Shown one piece after another: positions 7,559-16,189 of a stretch of DNA of 28,199 nt. The notes beneath the pieces are model-generated. The model saw only the letters and a list, made by a program, of their open reading frames with translations. It made no database searches and was not told where the DNA came from. Source of the DNA: DATGFK01 sp040007395. GTDB taxonomy: Bacteria > Chloroflexota > Anaerolineae > Aggregatilineales > UBA2796. Position numbers and translations under genes: made by a program. Location: assembly GCA_040007395.1 (NCBI GenBank), contig JBDTVG010000214.1, forward strand, positions 1-28,199, in the 5' to 3' direction. Each line of letters starts with the position of its first letter. Within the stretch, counting starts at the first letter, position 1.

Positions 7559-9709
7559 ATGGAGCATCCTGAACATAACCATAGCGAACATGGACATCCT
7601 GCAACGTTGCAGGGTGAAATGACGGATCACCACGAGATGACATCTCATCCACAGACCCACGAAAACGCCGCACACGACCACGCGATGGGGGGCATGGCAT
7701 ATACCGGGCATAGCGGCGCACATGCGGATCACAGCGGACACGAGCAAATGTTTCGGCAGCGCTTCTGGCGATGCTTGATATTGACCATCCCAGTACTTTT
7801 ATTTAGCCCGATGATCCAGGAATGGTTTCATTTCCAGATGCCAGACTTTCCGGGGAGTCAATTCATCGGACCAGCCTTTGCCATCGTTATCTTCTTCTAC
7901 GGCGGATTGCCGTTCCTTCAAATGGCTGTACCCGAAGTGCGGGATCGCAAACCGGGCATGATGCTGCTGATTTCACTGGCAATCACCGCCTCGTTTGCTT
8001 ACAGCGTATTTGCCGTATTCGTGGCCCCGATGAGTGGCTTTTTCTGGGAAATGGCGACGCTGATTGACATTATGTTGCTTGGTCATTGGCTGGAGATGCG
8101 AAGCGTGCGCCAAGCGTCGGGGGCACTGAACGAACTCGCCAAACTGATGCCCGATACGGCGGAACTGCTGGATGCCAGTGGCGGGACAAAACAAGTGCCT
8201 GTAGCTGAACTCCGCAGCGACGATCTCATTCTGGTTCGCCCCGGGGCAAGTATTCCGGCAGATGGAGAAATCCAGGACGGACATTCCGATATTAACGAGG
8301 CGATGATCACAGGTGAATCTAAGCCCGTGAGCAAAGAACCCGGTGGAAAAGTCATAGCGGGGACAATCAACGGCGACGGCAGTTTGCGGGTTCGAGTTAT
8401 GGCTACGGGCGAAAACACGGCATTAGCCGGGATTATGCGCCTCGTCGAACAGGCGCAGCAAAGCAAGTCAAGTACTCAGATTTTAGCGGACAAGGCCGCC
8501 GGGTGGCTGTTCTATATCGCTATCAGTGTCGCTACGTTGACGGCAATAGGCTGGACATTGGCAACGGGCTTCCAACTTAGTACATTGGAACGTGTCATAA
8601 CAGTACTGGTCATCGCCTGTCCCCATGCACTTGGGCTGGCTGTCCCGCTGGTGGTCGCTATCAGCACATCGCTGGGCGCACGCAACGGGATACTGGTCCG
8701 TAATCGTCTGGCATTGGAAGCAGCGCGGCTGATCGATACGGTTGTGTTCGATAAGACCGGGACACTCACCGAAGGGCGATTTGGCGTTGTGGGTATTGCA
8801 GTAGCGGATGGCTGGACTGAAGATAAAGCCGTCGCATTGACTGCCGCTGTCGAGGGTGACTCAGAACATCCCATCGCGCAGGGCATTCGCCGTGCGGCGG
8901 AAGAACGAAAAGCAGCGTCGGTACAAGTAACGGATTTTGAAGCGCTCAAAGGGCGAGGTATTCGCGCAACTTTCGATGGACACACAGTCCATGTTGGCGG
9001 GCCGCGTTTGCTTGAGATGCTAAAGGTCAGTCTACCCGATAAACTTGCTCAGTCTGCTCGACAAGCCGATGAAAAAGGGCAAGCTGTGGTGTACTTACTT
9101 CAGGACAACCTACCTGTCGCCGCTTTTACCCTTGCTGACGTGGTGCGAAAGGAAAGCAAAGCCGCCATAGATCGCCTGCATGAATTGGGCATTCAGGTAG
9201 CGATGCTGACAGGTGACAGTCAGGCCGTTGCTAACAGTGTGGCAAGTGAGCTTGGCATTGACACGGTATTCGCGGAGGTTCTGCCCGAACACAAGGAGCA
9301 GAAAATCGCTGAGCTTCAACAGCAAGGCAAGAAAGTTGCGATGGTGGGTGACGGCGTAAACGATGCGCCCGCACTCACCCGCGCTGATGTCGGGATTGCT
9401 ATCGGAAGCGGCACCGATGTCGCCATCGAATCTGCCGGAATTATCCTCGTGCAGAGCAATCCGCTGGACGTGGTGAAAATTTTCGAGTTGAGTCGTGCGA
9501 CCTACCGTAAGATGATTCAAAACTTAATCTGGGCTACTGGCTATAACGTCATCGCCCTGCCTCTCGCCGCAGGCGTTTTAGCGCCATTCGGGATTCTGCT
9601 CTCACCTGCTGTCGGAGCACTGTTGATGTCAGTGAGCACTATTGTTGTCGCCCTTAATGCTCAGTTTTTGCGTGGTGTAAGACTTGGGTCGAACAACGCT
9701 GGGACATAA
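7559..9709 (+). CDS. copB: CopB-type copper/silver-translocating P-type ATPase (P1B-3)
   Basis: The start is ATG 7559, preceded by CAGGGGGTAGTA; a TTG further upstream is open but less likely. The 716-residue protein begins with a His-rich tail of about 62 residues carrying 15 histidines and no CxxC heavy-metal domain, typical of the CopB subgroup. Catalytic landmarks are TGES (251-254), the membrane metal motif CPH (354-356, VIACPHALGLAVP), the phosphorylated DKTGTLTEG (398-406), MLTGDSQAVA and MVGDGVNDAPALTRADVGIA. Late helices carry YNVIALPLAAG and the P1B-3 signature MSVSTIVVALNAQF. It exports copper or silver ions across the inner membrane using ATP. No copper chaperone or copper-type regulator is adjacent; the TetR gene upstream is a possible controller. 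Confidence 0.95.
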   Translation: MEHPEHNHSEHGHPATLQGEMTDHHEMTSHPQTHENAAHDHAMGGMAYTGHSGAHADHSGHEQMFRQRFWRCLILTIPVLLFSPMIQEWFHFQMPDFPGSQFIGPAFAIVIFFYGGLPFLQMAVPEVRDRKPGMMLLISLAITASFAYSVFAVFVAPMSGFFWEMATLIDIMLLGHWLEMRSVRQASGALNELAKLMPDTAELLDASGGTKQVPVAELRSDDLILVRPGASIPADGEIQDGHSDINEAMITGESKPVSKEPGGKVIAGTINGDGSLRVRVMATGENTALAGIMRLVEQAQQSKSSTQILADKAAGWLFYIAISVATLTAIGWTLATGFQLSTLERVITVLVIACPHALGLAVPLVVAISTSLGARNGILVRNRLALEAARLIDTVVFDKTGTLTEGRFGVVGIAVADGWTEDKAVALTAAVEGDSEHPIAQGIRRAAEERKAASVQVTDFEALKGRGIRATFDGHTVHVGGPRLLEMLKVSLPDKLAQSARQADEKGQAVVYLLQDNLPVAAFTLADVVRKESKAAIDRLHELGIQVAMLTGDSQAVANSVASELGIDTVFAEVLPEHKEQKIAELQQQGKKVAMVGDGVNDAPALTRADVGIAIGSGTDVAIESAGIILVQSNPLDVVKIFELSRATYRKMIQNLIWATGYNVIALPLAAGVLAPFGILLSPAVGALLMSVSTIVVALNAQFLRGVRLGSNNAGT

Positions 9710-9786
9710 AGTTCGAGTCGTTTGCTCAACGCTGTTCGCGGCAGAAATTACTACCGGCCCAAAACGTGAAAATAGGAAGTAACTAT

Positions 9787-10061
9787 ATGTCGGTACAAGA
9801 TTCTGTTCGTGTACTTCGTATTCTTTGGGTCGGTCTGCGAGAGTACACCGCGTATCGCCAGTTTATGCGGCTTACCCCGGAACTGAGGCTGAATCATCAG
9901 TATATCCCCCAGCGGTTTGTGAGTGACGTACTGCGGCTTGGCCCAAACATTCTCCCCCAGAATATGTTAAAGCGCTCGCTGTTTTACAAGAGCGAGTGCC
10001 ACCCTTCACCTTTGACGAGGTGGCAAGCATAGTGAAGGAAGTTTTTGGTCAGGACATTAAA
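9787..10061 (+). pseudogene. UbiB/ABC1-kinase family gene, N-terminal remnant with frameshift
   Basis: ATG 9787 has AGGAAG 8 bases upstream. The first part reads RFVSDVLRLGPN, like the conserved RFVEALEELGPTF region of ABC1/UbiB proteins. At the C-run at 9954-9958 the frame must change by one base: with one more C it continues ILPPEYVKALAVLQERVPPF, then TFDEVASIVKEVFGQDI, the well-known pre-kinase region of this family. The segment expected between LGP and LLPPEY (normally TFIKLGQ..STRPD) is missing, so the KxGQ motif is gone. The remnant stops abruptly at 10061, exactly where a Mor-like gene starts, and the kinase domain is absent. Family assignment is from recalled motifs and is fairly secure; function is lost. 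Confidence 0.72.
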
Positions 10062-10310
10062 ATGCACCTTGAGGGATTTAAGCTCGCAACAGGATCATTA
10101 CCTTCCCTCAGAGATGCCAGGCGCTTTATTCTTTGCCGCCTCTATGGCGACAGCCCCGCAGAATTACAGTCTTGGGAAAAACTACAGCGCAATGCTGAAA
10201 TTTATCAACGTTACCTAGCTGGAGAAGATTCAGTGGTTCTGGGACGTGCATTGAGCCTTTCGGATCGGCGGATACGCGACATCATTGAACATGAACGGAA
10301 GCGCAGATAG
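10062..10310 (+). CDS. Mor-like helix-turn-helix small protein, copy 1
   Basis: An 82-residue protein starting MHLEGFK, with AGGA (from the UbiB remnant) 7 bases upstream. The frame is open further upstream only because it continues the UbiB remnant; the start is placed here because the 82-codon copy at 26914 begins at the same point. Layout: a first helix region (SLRDARRFILCRLYGDSPAE, about 16-35), then NAEIYQRYLAGEDSVVLGRA and LSLSDRRIRDIIEHERKRR, a C-terminal helix-turn-helix like the Mor/C activator domain of phage Mu. It probably binds DNA; the target is unknown. It lies directly after the copper ATPase locus and is followed by a 157-bp palindromic repeat. Confidence 0.75.
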   Translation: MHLEGFKLATGSLPSLRDARRFILCRLYGDSPAELQSWEKLQRNAEIYQRYLAGEDSVVLGRALSLSDRRIRDIIEHERKRR

Positions 10311-10467
10311 TTATAACTCACCTTACGCAGGCGGTGTTTTATGCAAAGTTACCCTCACCCTACATCCCTCTCCCGCAGGGCGAGGGACTTTCCAAACAAG
10401 CGTATTTGCACCCCTCTCCCTGAGGGTTGGGGGCTGGGGGTGAGGGTTGCGTAAGGTGAGCTTATAA
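10311..10467. repeat. 157-bp imperfect palindromic (MITE-like) repeat
   Basis: The ends are inverted: TTATAACTCACCTTACGCA at 10311-10329 and TGCGTAAGGTGAGCTTATAA at 10448-10467 match with one extra base. The inside is also partly self-complementary, with ACCCTCACCC and CCCTCTCCC on the left and GGGGGTGAGGGT with a CCCTCTCCCTGAGGG segment on the right. There is no ORF inside. This style of CCCTCACCC/CCCTCTCCC palindrome is typical of small non-autonomous intergenic repeats; target-site duplications are not evident. Confidence 0.7.
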
Positions 10468-10472
10468 GAAAA

Positions 10473-10495
10473 AGCACCCTCTTGAAAAGGGTGCT
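10473..10495 (-). terminator. Rho-independent terminator for the GH127-GH31 operon
   Basis: AGCACCCT/AGGGTGCT form an 8-bp stem with a 7-nt loop. On the minus strand it is followed by TTTTTCTTAT, a good T-run, 57 bases after the GH31 stop. It may also stop forward transcription from the Mor-like copy, though the T-run on that side is weaker. Confidence 0.75.
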
Positions 10496-10551
10496 CATTG
10501 TTTAGTTTAATATGCTACAGATTGACACTAACTACTCAAAGGGTGTAAAGG

Positions 10552-12561
10552 TCATAGCGGGTTCTTCGCAACGTTACTCGCAAAGCCTTCAAACACTTTT
10601 AGCAACCCGCTATTGTCGCGTAAATACACTGGAATTCTGTCTAATGGTGCATTTGCCGATATCCACTTGCCACCATCTAGGGTTTGCCCGGTCCATACAT
10701 CAGTCCAATGGCTTAGGGCTGGCAAATATACATTACGCACACGTTCACCCTGATGTACAACGGGTGCAATCAACAAATCGCTTCCGAACATAAACTGATC
10801 ATCAATCGTTGTACAATTGGCATCCGCATAAAAATCGACAAATAACGGGCGCATCGGTGGAATCCCTTGATCCTGCGCAATCTGCATGTGCTGCATGATG
10901 TAAGGACGGAGGCGTTCACGCAGCATAAGCAAATCTTTGATGATCTCGTAGGCCGCTTCGCCAAATGACCACACTTCATTGTCTGCACCCACGAACTGGC
11001 TAGTTGTAGGCTGGCGATGCCCGTGCAGCCTGAACAATGGGCAAAACACTGCATATTGAAACCACCGGACAATCAGTTCACGAAACTCAGGGTGCTGTGG
11101 GTTGCCGCCGTGAAATCCACCTATGTCAGTTGTCCACCACGGTATGCCGCTAACTGCCATATTCAGGCCGGCCCGCATCTGCGCCTGGAGTGCCTCGAAT
11201 GTACTTTGAACATCGCCTGACCATACAGCGGCCCCATAACGCTGGCTGCCTGCCCATGCCGAACGGCAAAGGAAAAGGATTTCTTCCTCACCCCGGCTGC
11301 GCATTCCCTCATAGAAGCCCTGTGTGTGAGCGAGAGGGTAAATATTGGTGACGGCCTGCCCATCGCCGAGGTAATAGCGAATATTGTCTGGCATCATGGG
11401 CAGCATTTCTGGTTCGCACACATCCAGCCAAAAGGACTTGATACCGTAGTCATAATAGTTTTCGGCGACACGATCCCAGATAAATTGCCGCCCTTGTGGA
11501 TGGGTTGAGTCGTAATAGTGGACATAGGTGCCGTCTTCGGACTGGTTGTCGACAAAATACATATGGGCCGGAACGCCGCGATCTGTCCTGACGAGCAAGC
11601 CCTGCTCCGCCATTAGCGCATAATTGGGACTCAGGCGGTTGACAGTGGGCCAGATCGACACCATCACTTTAACGCCAAGGGCCTCCAGTTCGCTGACCAT
11701 TGCGGCTGGATCGGGCCAGCATACCGGATCGAATTTCCAGTCACCCTGTAGGGTCCAGTGGAAAAAGTCAATCACGATCACCGAGAGAGGTAACCCGCGC
11801 CGATGATATTCGTGCGCAATATCAAGTACCTCTTGCTGTGTGGAATAACGAAGCTTGCTCTGCCAGAAACCAGATGCCCATTCGGGAAACCGGGGCGTAT
11901 GACCTGTGACATCGGCGTAACTGGCAAGGATGTCAGCGGGAGTGTCGCCAACCGTGATCCAATAGTCAATTTGCGAGGTTGCATCAGCTACCCAACGGGT
12001 CGCAGTTGTACCCAGTTCAACACGACCAACGGCAGGATTGTTCCACAGAAAGCCATAGCCGCGACTCGATAATGTGAAGGGGATCGTGATTTCAGTATTG
12101 CGCTGCAACAGATCAATGACGGAGCCTTTTTGGTCGAGCTTGCCGTGCTGATGCTGCCCAAGGCCGAAGAAATGTTCGTCATCGTAGGCTGCAAAATTGA
12201 CTTCGATATGATACAGATCATTTTTTGCGTTCAGATAGCTCCGCGCTGGCACCGACAGTAAATGGATTGGTTTTTCGGCAAGGATTTCCTGCGTCGTGCC
12301 TGTTTTGAGAAACCTTATTTGACCCTTTGCTGAAACTTCTGCTGTGATATTGCCGTTCGCGATCCGCCCCACCGTATCAGAAATCTCGACGGTGGCTTGG
12401 GAAGCGGCAACCGGAAGCAATGCGCTGATCGTATCCGCCTGCAAATTGGGCGAGGTGGTGGCCCGAACGCGCAGGCTGTTAGCTCCCCAACTTTCGATTT
12501 GAAGCAGCTCGTAATTTAGCCTGAAGGTCAGGCTTGTCTGTGTTTTTGTAAATGGTGACAT
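10552..12561 (-). CDS. Glycoside hydrolase family 31 (alpha-xylosidase/alpha-glucosidase type)
   Basis: A 669-residue retaining alpha-glycosidase. The N-terminal beta-sandwich runs to about 220 (HFFGLGQHQHGKLDQKG is the usual conserved loop at 130-146). The barrel follows: FPEWASGFWQSKLRYSTQQE (225-244), the LSVIVIDFFHW strand, and VKVMVSIWPTVN. The catalytic nucleophile is Asp380 in KSFWLDVCEPEM, and the acid/base is Asp450 in AAVWSGDVQSTFEAL; WTTDIGGF and FRLHGHR are further family signatures. There is no signal peptide, so it acts in the cytoplasm. It is last in the operon, 81 bp after GH127, and followed by a terminator. With a GH127 partner, removal of alpha-linked xylose from plant oligosaccharides is plausible, but alpha-glucosidase activity cannot be excluded. 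Confidence 0.92.
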   Translation of the reverse strand: MSPFTKTQTSLTFRLNYELLQIESWGANSLRVRATTSPNLQADTISALLPVAASQATVEISDTVGRIANGNITAEVSAKGQIRFLKTGTTQEILAEKPIHLLSVPARSYLNAKNDLYHIEVNFAAYDDEHFFGLGQHQHGKLDQKGSVIDLLQRNTEITIPFTLSSRGYGFLWNNPAVGRVELGTTATRWVADATSQIDYWITVGDTPADILASYADVTGHTPRFPEWASGFWQSKLRYSTQQEVLDIAHEYHRRGLPLSVIVIDFFHWTLQGDWKFDPVCWPDPAAMVSELEALGVKVMVSIWPTVNRLSPNYALMAEQGLLVRTDRGVPAHMYFVDNQSEDGTYVHYYDSTHPQGRQFIWDRVAENYYDYGIKSFWLDVCEPEMLPMMPDNIRYYLGDGQAVTNIYPLAHTQGFYEGMRSRGEEEILFLCRSAWAGSQRYGAAVWSGDVQSTFEALQAQMRAGLNMAVSGIPWWTTDIGGFHGGNPQHPEFRELIVRWFQYAVFCPLFRLHGHRQPTTSQFVGADNEVWSFGEAAYEIIKDLLMLRERLRPYIMQHMQIAQDQGIPPMRPLFVDFYADANCTTIDDQFMFGSDLLIAPVVHQGERVRNVYLPALSHWTDVWTGQTLDGGKWISANAPLDRIPVYLRDNSGLLKVFEGFASNVAKNPL

Positions 12562-12642
12562 CGCCTGTGATCTTTCTGATTACCGCCGTATGTGCTGTTA
12601 CTCGATGCCGTTGTGATCGAAATTCAGGGCATAGCCAGCCGA

Positions 12643-14490
12643 TTAATGATCGGGTGAGCAAATCGGGAAATAAACGGTATAGACCTCATCAATGATTTGA
12701 TAAAGTGGCTTGAACCGCAGTCCCTGTACCTGATTGCGGACACGATAGCCGGGAAGCCAGTTGCCCCATTCGCGTTCATTGTCAGGTGTCAAAATCGACA
12801 AGGCATCGTCTTTGTTGCCGATTAACCGCCGCTCCGAGTCAGACAGGCCAGCCAACACAATCGGGCCGTCCATGAATGCACACATAGTCGGATCATCTGG
12901 AAGCGGCGATACGAATAGCCTTGTGGGTAGTTCGAGCGTGATCGTGTCGTTAGCCCACACCCGTTGTATGGCGACGAAGCCAGAAACACCCTCCTGAAGC
13001 GCAATTGTTTCGCTATTGACCAAAATTTTGGCGGGGCCATTGAGCCACCACGGAAGGCGAAGTTTTAGCGTGAACTCTGTAGGCTGTGCAGCCTGAATAG
13101 AGAAGCTAATGTGCCACGCATCAGGACGATGACGCGCCCCTGCATTACCGCTATTGTTGCTGGCAGAACCGTTTGATGTGCTGAGGCTGTCTTGCTGGAT
13201 GGTTAGACGTGTTCCCTTGATCGCTGTTTCAAGGACTGAGGGGATGTACTGGCAAACAAAGATACTTTCGTTCTCTTCGTAATAAACATAGGCGTTATGC
13301 GTCGTTTGCGCCTGTACCATCGTGCCGTGACAGCACCAGAAATCATAGGTGGGCGATCCCCATACCTTTTTGCCACCCGCGCCCAAAGGCAAAAAGTACG
13401 CAACCATGCCCGTCCGCATATTCTGCTGAGCCAAAATGCCGTTATACAGATTGCGCTCAATGTAATCGGCATAAGCCGGATCGCCCGTCCAGCGGAACAG
13501 ATAATCCGCCAGCCGCATCATATTGTAGACAACACAATGTTCCTGATTTTTGTCGCCTAGACGCGCAGAGAATTCAAACGGTGGAGTCCATACTTCGCCA
13601 TTGGTTTGACCGCCGGTGCAATATTCGCCCCGATCCGTGACGGCACTTTTCCAATAGGCTTCCACGATCTTGCGCCAGCGTTCGTCCTTCGTCACCTCGT
13701 AAACACGCGCCGCACCCTGTGCCTCAACGATGGTTGTGTTCGCGTGTTTATTGGTCAGGATGTCGTCACCGTTAAGCAATGGATCGAATAGCCGCGAACG
13801 CGTATAACGTTCGATGAGTGTCAGGTACTTGGCATGATGAGTCGCTTCGTAGAGGTTAGCCCAGACTTCCAGCATACCGCCCGTTTCGACATCAAGAATG
13901 TTGTCCATCTCTTCACGCGAAAAGGCATTAGTCCATTCATAGAACCACGTCGCAAACTTGTCGGCAATCATCAGCGCGTCCGCATTGCCAGCCAGCGCGT
14001 ACATATCAAACAGGCCCATGAGCGTTTTATGATGCACGTACTGCGGTGCCCACGTTGGCTGCCCCTGTGCCGTCCATTCAAGGTACTTTTCGGGGCTTGA
14101 GCCTACCCAACCCCGACCATTTTTTTCCTGGCAGCGCTTAAGCCCAGCGACGATTCGATCTGCTTTCAACTTAACAGCTAGATCGCCGGTTGCCTTATAG
14201 ATGGCTGCTGCTGCTGAGAGCCAGTGTCCTAAGAAATGCCCACGCAGCTCACACGTTGGCGATTCCCACCCCCAGTGAAGATCATCGCCATAACTACCAC
14301 TTCCGTGCTGGGTGGTTCGCAGAGCGCCGTGAAAGTCTTTCTTGATGCCCGCTTCCAGATAAAAGTTCTGAAGCAGATTCTCATCCTTCAGGCTCAAGAT
14401 ATAGTTCAAGGCCAGTTCGAAACGATCCTTAAACAGACTTGGTTTAAGTTGAACTTTATCCAACCCAAACGAAGCGATGGGGAATTCCAT
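12643..14490 (-). CDS. Glycoside hydrolase family 127 (beta-L-arabinofuranosidase type, DUF1680)
   Basis: The start at 14490 (MEFPIASFGL) has GAGG 5 bases upstream; the frame is open 42 codons further but that would cross a leader hairpin. The 615-residue enzyme has the alpha/alpha-barrel of GH127. Expected zinc/catalytic residues are in place: NGEVW with Glu299, EHC with Glu317 and Cys319, and FWCCHGT with Cys386-Cys387, matching the E-x-C and CC pattern of HypBA1, where the first Cys of the pair is the nucleophile. Other features are LKPSLFKDRFELALNYILSL at the start, GHFLGHWLSAAA and YADYIERNLYNGILAQQ. It is likely cytoplasmic and releases arabinofuranose from imported plant glycans. The exact sugar is inferred from family. 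Confidence 0.9.
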   Translation of the reverse strand: MEFPIASFGLDKVQLKPSLFKDRFELALNYILSLKDENLLQNFYLEAGIKKDFHGALRTTQHGSGSYGDDLHWGWESPTCELRGHFLGHWLSAAAAIYKATGDLAVKLKADRIVAGLKRCQEKNGRGWVGSSPEKYLEWTAQGQPTWAPQYVHHKTLMGLFDMYALAGNADALMIADKFATWFYEWTNAFSREEMDNILDVETGGMLEVWANLYEATHHAKYLTLIERYTRSRLFDPLLNGDDILTNKHANTTIVEAQGAARVYEVTKDERWRKIVEAYWKSAVTDRGEYCTGGQTNGEVWTPPFEFSARLGDKNQEHCVVYNMMRLADYLFRWTGDPAYADYIERNLYNGILAQQNMRTGMVAYFLPLGAGGKKVWGSPTYDFWCCHGTMVQAQTTHNAYVYYEENESIFVCQYIPSVLETAIKGTRLTIQQDSLSTSNGSASNNSGNAGARHRPDAWHISFSIQAAQPTEFTLKLRLPWWLNGPAKILVNSETIALQEGVSGFVAIQRVWANDTITLELPTRLFVSPLPDDPTMCAFMDGPIVLAGLSDSERRLIGNKDDALSILTPDNEREWGNWLPGYRVRNQVQGLRFKPLYQIIDEVYTVYFPICSPDH

Positions 14491-14516
14491 GCAATCCTCG
14501 CTAAATACTAGGGAAT

Positions 14517-14554
14517 TGCATCCAGCAGCGCTCACTATGCGCGATGTGGATGCA
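14517..14554 (-). other. Stem-loop in the leader of the GH127 gene
   Basis: TGCATCCA (14517-14524) and TGGATGCA (14547-14554) pair perfectly, with further GCGC/GCGC pairing inside. On the minus strand it ends 26 bases before the GH127 start. The gap from the binding-protein stop to GH127 is 282 bp, long for an operon, so this may be a processing, stabilising or attenuating structure. No riboswitch class is recognised. Confidence 0.4.
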
Positions 14555-14772
14555 GTATCATGTTGATAATGTGGTAACGATGCTTCTGTAGCGAACTGTA
14601 GATGAGATTGACACACCGCCAGCCTATTGCTACGATATTGCTGTTTACTTCCCTGTCAGAACGCGGGTAGCTATAGGGTGCAATCTACGTCTACCCGTAT
14701 TCAAGGGATAAGCGGGGCAGATGAGCGAGGCGGGTTGACCAGACCTGCCCTCAATCTTCTGCCCAGTGGAAT

Positions 14773-16068
14773 TTACTTCGCGGCCGTTGCCGCCATGGAT
14801 GTACCGGAGGCTTCAAGAATTGGCTTAATCTTGACCGCCGCATCCTTCAACGCTTGCTCTGGAGTCTTCTGACCACTGAGTGCTTCTTGCAGAGCATCCT
14901 GAATCACACCCGAAGCGTCTGACCAATTAGGCAGTGGGCCGCGTGGTTGGGCGCTTTCCATTTGCGTCAGGAATGCCTTCATCGTATCATCGGCGTTCTT
15001 GGTGAGTTCAGCCGCAACGTCAGAACGGGATGGCAGATAGTTCATGCAGGAATAGAAAGCGGGTGCATAGGCTGGGTCTTGCATAAACTTGATGTATTCC
15101 CATGCGCCATCAATGTTCTTGCTGGCAGCCATTACTGCGAAGTTTTCACCACCCAGTGAGGAAGCTGGCTTCTTTGAATAGGGTAGTGGAACAGCAACCC
15201 ACTTGAACTTAGCATCGGTGGGCAGCGTGGAGAGATTCCATGTACCGCTGAACATCATCGCAGCCTTACCGGTGGTGAACTGCTGATAGATTTCGGCAAA
15301 ACCATTGTTGATGGTGTCTTTGGGCGCGTAACCCTTATCGATGAGATTCCACCACAGTTGAAGCGCGGCAACCGCTTCCGGCGAATCCAACGTGGTCAGA
15401 TCAGCCCCGTTTTGCAGCAGCCATGGCAAGAATTCAAACGTGCTGGTTTCGTCGTGCTTGCCAAGCAGGGTGATGCCGTAAACGCCCTTATCCTTATTGG
15501 TGAGCTTTTCTGCCCAGGTCGTCAGGTCTTCCCATGTCTTGGGTGCCTTCGTAACATCTAGGCCTGCTGCCTTCGCCATGTCCGCGTTGATCCACAGCAC
15601 AATCGTGTTGCTACCTAGCGGGACACCATAATTCTTGCCGTCCCAAACGTTTGAGTTCCACGGACCTGCCAGATACTTATCGGCCTGCCCCCATTCCTTA
15701 ACCTTGCCTGTCAGGTCAGCCAGTGCGCCGATAGAGGCGTAGCGTGCGCTGTCTGGGTTGTCGACAATGATAATGTCGGGGGTCGTGTTCGACGCAATAC
15801 CCGTTGTGAGTTCCTGATTGAAACTTGAAAACGGAATATTACGAATCTTGACGGTGTACTTGTCTTGCGCCTTGGCAAAATCGGCGGTTGATTTGTTCAT
15901 ACAGTCGGCTGCCGGGCCTGTGTCGCCGTAATACGTCCACAGTTCAAGCTCTGTAGCGGCAGCAGCACGATGAACCGACGCAAGCTGACCGATGGTGAGT
16001 GCAAACAAGACACATAAGACCAGTGTCCAGCGTGCAATAGGTTGTGGGGCGAAATTTAAGCGATTCAT
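14773..16068 (-). CDS. Extracellular sugar-binding protein, family 1
   Basis: A 431-residue solute-binding protein. The ATG has GGAG 8 bases upstream. The signal peptide has a polar start MNRLNFAPQPIAR, a hydrophobic core WTLVLCVLFALTIGQLASV and probable cleavage near HRAAAA; no lipobox is apparent. The mature domain shows ELELWTYYGDTGPA, a TPDIIIVDNPDSA hinge, NYGVPLGSNTIVLWINADMA and GKAAMMFSGTWNLSTLP, all family-1 landmarks. It sits after two permeases (122-bp gap) and before two glycosidases, so it should capture the oligosaccharide that GH127/GH31 degrade. Only weakly like the binding protein of the first locus, consistent with a different ligand. Confidence 0.93.
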   Translation of the reverse strand: MNRLNFAPQPIARWTLVLCVLFALTIGQLASVHRAAAATELELWTYYGDTGPAADCMNKSTADFAKAQDKYTVKIRNIPFSSFNQELTTGIASNTTPDIIIVDNPDSARYASIGALADLTGKVKEWGQADKYLAGPWNSNVWDGKNYGVPLGSNTIVLWINADMAKAAGLDVTKAPKTWEDLTTWAEKLTNKDKGVYGITLLGKHDETSTFEFLPWLLQNGADLTTLDSPEAVAALQLWWNLIDKGYAPKDTINNGFAEIYQQFTTGKAAMMFSGTWNLSTLPTDAKFKWVAVPLPYSKKPASSLGGENFAVMAASKNIDGAWEYIKFMQDPAYAPAFYSCMNYLPSRSDVAAELTKNADDTMKAFLTQMESAQPRGPLPNWSDASGVIQDALQEALSGQKTPEQALKDAAVKIKPILEASGTSMAATAAK

Positions 16069-16189
16069 GTTTAAGTCTCCAGTAATCGTCAGGTAGTATC
16101 AAGGCTTGAGTCAAACTATATAGTTCATTTTGTGATGGGTAGCCGGTCGTCATCACCCCCTTAGTCTTGTTGTGCGTCAACATTCATGC

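Noticed and set aside
8083..8985. Ser/Ala-rich minus-strand ORFs of 127 and 157 codons
   Set aside because: Antisense to the copper ATPase; composition is that of a reversed coding strand.
7559..9709. CopA-type (CPC) or zinc/cadmium ATPase
   Set aside because: The membrane motif is CPH, the N-terminus is His-rich without CxxC, and the late-helix MSxST signature fits CopB (P1B-3).
9766..10032. Stand-alone 88-residue protein
   Set aside because: The last 22 residues are out-of-frame; a one-base shift restores the UbiB-family reading, so it is a frameshifted remnant.
10311..10495. CRISPR-like repeat array
   Set aside because: Only one inverted palindrome and one terminator hairpin; no direct repeats with regular spacers here or elsewhere in the window.
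10512..10793. 93-codon plus-strand ORF after the palindrome
   Set aside because: Mostly antisense to the GH31 C-terminus and starts beyond the terminator without a ribosome site.
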